Of a stretch of 20,482 nt of DNA, positions 16,021 to 20,482 are shown in pieces. The notes beneath the pieces were generated by a model, which had not been told where the DNA came from, did not search any database, and saw only the letters and a program-made list of their open reading frames with translations. The position numbers and the translations under genes are program-made. Numbering within the stretch: position 1 is the first letter of the stretch; the number at the start of each line of letters is the position of its first letter. Source of the DNA: Bacteroidales bacterium UBA6397 (GTDB taxonomy: Bacteria > Bacteroidota > Bacteroidia > Bacteroidales > UBA932); contig DJQB01000027.1 in assembly GCA_002439875.1 (NCBI GenBank), forward strand, positions 21,464-41,945, in the 5' to 3' direction.

Positions 16021-19000
16021 ATGAAACTTTTTAAGAATATATTAAGACTCTGCGCAGCCGCTGTCCTCGCATTGCCGATGGTTGGCTGCGATCAGGACGA
16101 ACTTGTCAAGCCAAGCGCCCTTCTTTCGGAGTCAAGTCTGACTTTCGATGCGATCGGGGCGGAGTCCCAAACCTTGACCATCGCTTCGGACGAGTCATGG
16201 TTTGTCGATGTGGACGCTGATTGGATCACTGTTGACCCGATGTCAGGTTCAAATACTGTAGAGGTGACCGTAAGTGTCACTGACAATGTAAAGAACGGTG
16301 CAATGGACGCTCCTCGTGAGGGAACCCTTACCATCGCCAATAACCGTGGTCACTCAATCCGTACTGTCATCTATCAGAAGGGTGACACCTACCTTGGCGT
16401 AGAGGAATCCACTGTGACAGAGGCAGCAGCCTTTGATGATGGAACAGTCGCCAAGATTCGTGACGCGCAGGTCATGGCAGTCGCCAAGGCAGGCTTTGTC
16501 ATCAGTGACGGGCAGACAAACATGTATGTTGAAGGAGAGAGGAATGTCACCGCTGGAGACATTGTTCAGCTCAGCGGAAAATGTGCTGTTAAAGGCGGTA
16601 TTTCTGCTTTTGTGGTTGATGGATTGGAGGTCGGCCAGAATGCTGAACTTAGGCCAGCCGAGCCTATAGTCGTGGATGGTACATCCACTTCCTATCCTTT
16701 CGACAAGGTGGCATACGCCAAGGTCTCAGGAACCATCATCGGCAATCTTCTTCGCCTTCCTGGCGGTGTCAACTGCAAGATCATTGACCCAATCGAGTCT
16801 GTGGGAGCTACTGAACTCAATGTCCATAAAGTTGAGGCTTTTTGCTATTATGTCGGCACTTTTGATGGTCAATTCGCTTTTGTATTATATTCATTGAATG
16901 ACAAGGGCGTTGACGATACTGTCGGCAAACCGCTGCCGTACTCTGATGATTTTTCCTGGCTGGCTCCTTACATAGAGATGGCCAATTCAAAGCTTTCTGA
17001 AGCTAACAAGATCTCAGATTGTGTGGGCTCTGTCACCTCATCCGCTGACGGATGTGCCAACATATACACTACTCTTGCTAATAATGGTTGTGATGTCCTC
17101 GGTGAATTAAGGTCAAGAGGCTACACGGATTTGAACCCTGGTTTCAAGACAATTTATCTTCAGGATGCATATTTCAAATTCGGAAAGACAGATTGCCAGT
17201 CTGGTCTTACTCTGCCTCTCTTCAAAATTGATGGTGAGCAGGATCTCGTTGTTGCGTTCAGATGGTGCTCACAGATGCAGGGATCAGGAAAGATTGACAA
17301 TACTCATATGGTTGTCGCCATTGATGGACCTGGTACGGTGGTAACTGCCAAAGGAACCGCAGACGCTAAGATCAGTGACCCTCTCGCTCACACTCAGAAG
17401 CAGGGCCAGATGATCTGGCAGGATGCTATGTTTACTATCAAAGGCGCGACCACAGCCACGGCAATTACTATCAGGTCGAATGAGTTCGGTTCCCCAGAGG
17501 AGGTTGTCAAGAGTGTGTTCCGTTACTATCTCGATGACATTGAAGTTATGCTTGCCGCTGATGCTGTCGCAGCAAATATTAAGGTTGAAGGTGTTGATAA
17601 CGATTTGATTACCTTTGAAGGAACACCTTCTGGTCCTGTTACGTTCAATGTGACTTCCGATGCCGCATTCAAGGTCAGCTCTAGCGCAAATTGGTTGCAT
17701 GTAGAGAATGGTGAAGGTGGCGCCGGACAGACAAATGAAGTGACGGTGACTTGTGATCAAAGCGAACTCAGCGTGCTGAGAAAGGCCGAAATCACAGTAA
17801 AGTCCGGAGTCTCCATCAAGAAAGTCCAGGTGGTCCAGTCCGCTGCCGGCCAGACTTTGAAGCCATTTATTTCTATCGCTGGAGGAAACTATTTCAACAT
17901 AGATGCAACGGATCTTTCATTCAAAGTTAAAGTCCAGCATAACGTGGATTACACAATCCAAATCCCAGAAGAGGTGAAATGGGTGTCTATTGAACCAATC
18001 CAGACTAAAGGTCTTGTTGATGAAAGTGAGTTGATTCTTTACACATCCGCTAATGTTGAGACCACGCCTAGAACGGCAACAGTATATCTTGTCAATGAAG
18101 CGGAAAGCCTTGTTGCCCCTATTGTCATCAATCAGGGACCTGCGGCACCATCAGGGGAATCAAAGATTTCATGGACATTCTCAAAAGATTTGATGGGGAC
18201 CTATAAGGAGGCATTTGAGAAGAACAACTCGCTTCCTGCTACAAAGGGTAAAGGCTATATTTCTTGGGTTGACCTCGAAGAGAATGTCGCTCTTGACGTG
18301 AACAAGAAGAAATCTAAGGTTATAGGAGGAACAGGCGAACCATACATTACTGGTGTCTGGGTTGGTGACTACTGGGAGTTCGCAGTTCCAGGAGTTACCG
18401 CTTCAGCAGGTGCTAAAATCAATTTCAGCGCAGTTACAAGATGCTCTGCTTCCGGACAAAAGTATTGGGCTATGATGTACAATGTTGGAGGTGAATGGTT
18501 GTATGTTAAAGAGACCAAGACCGAAACAGAAACAGGCAATAATGCTGTTTACACTCACATCTTGACCAGCAAGAACCAAGACATTTCGGAGACAATCAAA
18601 CTCAAGGATGCGATAAACAATCAGACTATAAAGATACGGTTTGTCTGTGTGGCAAACTGGACTTGTGGATCAGCAGCCCTTTCTGCGCCTAATGGTGGTA
18701 CTCATCGTTGGTCTGTACCTGCAGGAACCACAGATGGCCCGATTATCACAATCACTGAGCCGGCTCCTGCCTTGAAGGCAAAATGGCACTTTGATACTGA
18801 CCCTTCCAAGGATTCCTATGTCGAGACTTTTGGAACATTGAAAGGTACATTCAAGAACACGGCAGGAGACAACGGGATGTATGTCGATGCAAATGGAAAA
18901 TCAGTCGGTAGTGGACGCATCACTTTTGTTCAGGTGGACAAGACTTCATACCCTGTGGCTTCCGATCCTCAGCCTAAGTATTTTGTAGGAGGCACAGGAC

Positions 19001-19428
19001 ATCCTTATGTAACGGGAGTATGGCCAGGTGATGCATGGGTATTCACAGCAACGGATGGCAATGAATATCCAACAGGGACTAAACTTCACATCAAATATCT
19101 CACTCGCTGCTCTGGAACGGGCCAGAAATACTGGCGACTGGAATATTGGGATGGAGAGGCATGGCAGCCTACTGATGAGTTGAAGACGGAGAATGAGTCT
19201 GGTAATTCCGTTCAGTACAATTTCGAGGAGTCCAAGAGTAATGTCACTGTGGATAAAACATTCACATTGGCAAAAGCATGTACCGAGATGCAATTCAGAA
19301 TGGTCTGTGTGGCTAACTGGACACTTGATAAGAAGGCTCTTGATGCTCCTAATGGAGGAACATGTCGTTTGGCTGCTGAAAAAGCAGACATAGATGGAAC
19401 AAGCCCTGTTTTTGAGGTTATTGAGTAA
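16021..19428 (+). CDS. Multi-domain BACON lipoprotein, probable surface ligand-binding protein (SusE/F position)
   Basis: A 1135-residue lipoprotein, lipobox PMVGC with Cys23. Modules as read: BACON-like 34-120 (SESSLTFDAIGAESQTLTI ... WITVDPMSG); an OB/DUF5689-like region 121-295 (VMAVAKAGFVISDGQTNMYV); a jelly-roll-like region 305-512; BACON-like 513-610 (SANWLHVENGEGGAG); BACON-like 612-706 (VKWVSIEP); then two copies of an approximately 200-residue module, 714-912 and 918-1135. No catalytic motif was recognised. Proteins at this place in SusCD loci usually hold ligand on the surface, and BACON modules act as spacers or binding units. It begins 23 bp after susD and ends before a terminator. 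Domain limits are by eye, and the DUF5689-like and jelly-roll assignments are tentative. Confidence 0.8.
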   Translation: MKLFKNILRLCAAAVLALPMVGCDQDELVKPSALLSESSLTFDAIGAESQTLTIASDESWFVDVDADWITVDPMSGSNTVEVTVSVTDNVKNGAMDAPREGTLTIANNRGHSIRTVIYQKGDTYLGVEESTVTEAAAFDDGTVAKIRDAQVMAVAKAGFVISDGQTNMYVEGERNVTAGDIVQLSGKCAVKGGISAFVVDGLEVGQNAELRPAEPIVVDGTSTSYPFDKVAYAKVSGTIIGNLLRLPGGVNCKIIDPIESVGATELNVHKVEAFCYYVGTFDGQFAFVLYSLNDKGVDDTVGKPLPYSDDFSWLAPYIEMANSKLSEANKISDCVGSVTSSADGCANIYTTLANNGCDVLGELRSRGYTDLNPGFKTIYLQDAYFKFGKTDCQSGLTLPLFKIDGEQDLVVAFRWCSQMQGSGKIDNTHMVVAIDGPGTVVTAKGTADAKISDPLAHTQKQGQMIWQDAMFTIKGATTATAITIRSNEFGSPEEVVKSVFRYYLDDIEVMLAADAVAANIKVEGVDNDLITFEGTPSGPVTFNVTSDAAFKVSSSANWLHVENGEGGAGQTNEVTVTCDQSELSVLRKAEITVKSGVSIKKVQVVQSAAGQTLKPFISIAGGNYFNIDATDLSFKVKVQHNVDYTIQIPEEVKWVSIEPIQTKGLVDESELILYTSANVETTPRTATVYLVNEAESLVAPIVINQGPAAPSGESKISWTFSKDLMGTYKEAFEKNNSLPATKGKGYISWVDLEENVALDVNKKKSKVIGGTGEPYITGVWVGDYWEFAVPGVTASAGAKINFSAVTRCSASGQKYWAMMYNVGGEWLYVKETKTETETGNNAVYTHILTSKNQDISETIKLKDAINNQTIKIRFVCVANWTCGSAALSAPNGGTHRWSVPAGTTDGPIITITEPAPALKAKWHFDTDPSKDSYVETFGTLKGTFKNTAGDNGMYVDANGKSVGSGRITFVQVDKTSYPVASDPQPKYFVGGTGHPYVTGVWPGDAWVFTATDGNEYPTGTKLHIKYLTRCSGTGQKYWRLEYWDGEAWQPTDELKTENESGNSVQYNFEESKSNVTVDKTFTLAKACTEMQFRMVCVANWTLDKKALDAPNGGTCRLAAEKADIDGTSPVFEVIE
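18160..19425 (+). repeat. Tandem duplication encoding two Trp-rich C-terminal modules
   Basis: Residues 714-912 and 918-1135 of the lipoprotein are repeats with an offset of 220-222 residues. Matching blocks are GGTGEPYITGVWVGDYWEF with GGTGHPYVTGVWPGDAWVF, TRCSASGQKYW with TRCSGTGQKYW, and VCVANWT...APNGGT in both. The conserved Trp, Arg and Cys residues suggest a shared binding fold. The DNA copies have diverged, so the duplication is not recent. Confidence 0.85.
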
Positions 19429-19450
19429 TCTGTCTTGCTGATTATATTAT

Positions 19451-19489
19451 AAAAGCGTTTCCGGAAGCAACTCGGAAGCGCTTTTATGC
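19451..19489. terminator. Bidirectional terminator between convergent genes
   Basis: AAAAGCGTTTCCG (19451-19463) pairs with CGGAAGCGCTTTT (19473-19485) around a 9-base loop, with one G-U pair. A/T runs on both sides let it serve the operon on the plus strand and the lipocalin gene on the minus strand. Confidence 0.85.
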
Positions 19490-19497
19490 TTCTATGA

Positions 19498-20031
19498 TTA
19501 ACGGTTGCGGCTTTGCGGCACCTTGATGAGGCGGGTGGTGTCGTAGCCACGGTGTCTGGCTTCAGCGACGTACTTGTTGATGGTCTCTTGGGAGGGGTTT
19601 GGGGTACGGGACAGAATCCAGAGGTAACTGTCGCTTGAACTTCCCACGAGGGCTGCGGTGTAGTCATCGTCAATCATTAGAATCCTGTAGTCTGAATAGA
19701 AGAACATGAAGAATGACACTCTTAAGAGGGCGGGAGATGTTTCCGGGTCTGGCTGTTTAGCCTTGCCGTGAGCTGTCTTGGGCTTTCCGTCTATCCATCC
19801 GGAGTTGATGACATCAATCTTGCCGTCACCCCGGAGGACATATTCAGCGCGGACATCGGTCATTCCCCTTTCAAAGGAGTGGTCGTATCTGGCGATTTCA
19901 TACCAGGTTCCGAGATAGCGTGAGAGATCAAGCCTGGCGACGGGGGTGTTGTCGATGTTGCCTGCGCGCAGGGACATAGGGAGCAATGCCGATGCGGACA
20001 TCACTGCCAACAATTGTAGGATACTTCGCAT
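19498..20031 (-). CDS. blc: Blc-type lipocalin, secreted
   Basis: A 177-residue protein of the bacterial lipocalin (Blc/apolipoprotein D-like) family. It has the hallmark RYLGTWYEIARYDHSFERGM (38-57), the KVSFF-like RVSFF (104-108) and the closing YLWILSRTP (136-144). The barrel binds lipids such as lysophospholipids or fatty acids. The ATG at 20031 was chosen because it starts a signal peptide (MRSILQLLAVMSASALLPMSLRA) at once; upstream in-frame codons to 20202 would bury that signal behind 57 polar residues. Unlike E. coli Blc there is no lipobox Cys at the cleavage site, so the product should be soluble in the periplasm. It converges on the operon, with a shared terminator. Confidence 0.9.
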   Translation of the reverse strand: MRSILQLLAVMSASALLPMSLRAGNIDNTPVARLDLSRYLGTWYEIARYDHSFERGMTDVRAEYVLRGDGKIDVINSGWIDGKPKTAHGKAKQPDPETSPALLRVSFFMFFYSDYRILMIDDDYTAALVGSSSDSYLWILSRTPNPSQETINKYVAEARHRGYDTTRLIKVPQSRNR

Positions 20032-20146
20032 GATTTTAGGTTTTAATGTTATTGTAATTATTGGACAGTCAGTAATTTGCAAATATGATGCCTGATGCCT
20101 TCGCTGGCATATCATATCCATTTGCTGACGGTTCAGAGAAGTATAG

Positions 20147-20217
20147 CAAACGTGGCCAACCCTTCTTTCGTAGGATAGCCACGTTTGAGTATTATTGCTC
20201 ACTTATATTCAAGTGAG
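20147..20217. terminator. Two hairpins between the partial nuclease gene and the lipocalin gene
   Basis: CAAACGTGGC (20147-20156) pairs perfectly with GCCACGTTTG (20178-20187). CTCACTT (20198-20204) pairs with AAGTGAG (20211-20217), and TTTT follows on the plus strand. Both lie just after the minus-strand stop codon at 20220, so they probably end that gene's transcript. The second stem has a T-run only on the plus strand, so its direction is unclear. Confidence 0.5.
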
Positions 20218-20219
20218 TT

Positions 20220-20482
20220 TTACTGAACTGATGCGATTTGCTCTTGGGAAAGCCTTGTGTACAGTTCAATCTGTTCGATCGGCATACCGCTGGAAAGCAG
20301 AGCCTTGGCCACTTCCATCCTGCCTTTGATCTCTCCTTCGGCAAGTCCCTTCGCTAAACCTTCAGCCTTACCTTCAGCCTTACCTTCAGCCTTACCTTCA
20401 GCCTTACCTTGAGCCAAACCTTTGGCTAAACCCTTGGCAGTCCCGTCAGCCAGTCCCTTGGCAGTCCCGTCAGCCAGTCCCT
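20220..20482 (-). CDS. C-terminal part of Rpn/PD-(D/E)XK transposase-like nuclease (cut by window edge)
   Basis: The open frame runs in from the right edge with no start in the window; the TTG at 20417 is inside the repeat and not a real start. The visible 87 codons begin with tandem tetrapeptides of the type G-[LK]-A-x (GLADGTAKGLAKG, then AEGKAEGK repeats). They end in a helical tail: GRMEVAKALLSSGMPIEQIE, then LYTRLSQEQIASVQ. A KGxAEGxAEG linker followed by a 'MPIEQI...TGLSxEEI'-type tail is typical of the Rpn family of recombination-promoting nucleases (PD-(D/E)XK family transposases), common in Bacteroidales. The catalytic domain is not in the window, so the call rests on the tail alone. 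Confidence 0.65.
   Translation of the reverse strand, partial: GLADGTAKGLADGTAKGLAKGLAQGKAEGKAEGKAEGKAEGLAKGLAEGEIKGRMEVAKALLSSGMPIEQIELYTRLSQEQIASVQ
20334..20482. repeat. 12-bp coding tandem repeat array
   Basis: Twelve or more consecutive 12-bp units run to the window edge in frame with the minus-strand gene. Four units at 20358-20405 (ACCTTCAGCCTT) are identical. The outermost units form an exact 24-bp period (from 20442 on). Identity between neighbouring units suggests recent slippage, and unit number may vary between strains without breaking the frame. Confidence 0.9.

Larger units (their letters stand above)
7225..19489 (+). other. Predicted five-gene operon glpT-phosphoesterase-susC-susD-BACON lipoprotein
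   Basis: Five genes on one strand are separated by 50, 37, 13 and 23 bp. No terminator was seen inside, one promoter candidate lies in front and a bidirectional terminator closes the block. The arrangement is that of a PUL, but with a phosphoesterase and an organophosphate antiporter in place of glycoside hydrolases and a sugar permease. No regulator gene (hybrid two-component system, SusR or ECF sigma/anti-sigma) lies in the block. Operon status is inferred from spacing only. The 50-bp gap after glpT is the weakest link. Confidence 0.65.

Noticed and set aside
20032..20202. 57-codon N-terminal extension of the lipocalin
   Set aside because: The extension is polar and would mask the signal peptide that begins at the ATG at 20031; homologues start near that point.
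20334..20482. CRISPR or minisatellite outside genes
   Set aside because: The 12-bp period is strictly in frame and encodes Gly-Ala-rich tetrapeptides of a coding sequence.

Overview
The window comes from a member of the phylum Bacteroidota, most likely order Bacteroidales and probably gut- or rumen-associated. The evidence is a SusC/SusD pair with the family's typical end motifs, BACON-type modules, lipoproteins with Bacteroidales-style lipoboxes, weak Shine-Dalgarno sites, and candidate promoters matching the TTTG...TAnnTTTG consensus of this group. No rRNA, tRNA or CRISPR array was seen. Genus cannot be assigned from the sequence alone.

Region 1 (1-1797) is a repeat-rich mobile-type locus. 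A stand-alone HUH/Y1 transposase of the RAYT (REP-associated tyrosine transposase) type lies between clusters of short palindromic repeats. The clusters are direct repeats within each flank and inverted between flanks. Region 2 (1798-5289) holds a KOW-like/Smr protein and an eight-TM FtsX-type ABC permease with no ATPase beside it. Region 3 (5356-7085) holds a secreted choloylglycine hydrolase/penicillin V acylase-like Ntn hydrolase and a non-heme ferritin ended by a strong terminator.

Region 4 (7225-19489) is the main block: five same-strand genes between one good promoter candidate and a bidirectional terminator. They encode a GlpT-type glycerol-3-phosphate antiporter, a large calcineurin-like phosphoesterase lipoprotein, a SusC TonB-dependent porin, a SusD lipoprotein, and a 1135-residue lipoprotein with BACON modules and two tandem copies of a Trp-rich C-terminal module. 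The layout is that of a polysaccharide utilisation locus, but the enzyme is a phosphoesterase and the inner-membrane carrier an organophosphate antiporter, with no glycoside hydrolase. The inference is a capture-cleave-import system for a phosphorylated substrate (a glycerophosphodiester, a teichoic-acid-like polymer or a phosphoglycerol-decorated glycan). This is the window's best candidate for an undescribed system.

Region 5 (19498-20482, minus strand) holds a Blc-type lipocalin without a lipobox and the C-terminal tail of a gene that enters from the right edge. The tail is made of 12-bp tandem repeats, as in Rpn/PD-(D/E)XK transposase-like nucleases. A second dispersed repeat family (core CTTCGACA-GCTCAG-GACC) occurs three times between genes, including an inverted pair between the ferritin terminator and the glpT promoter.
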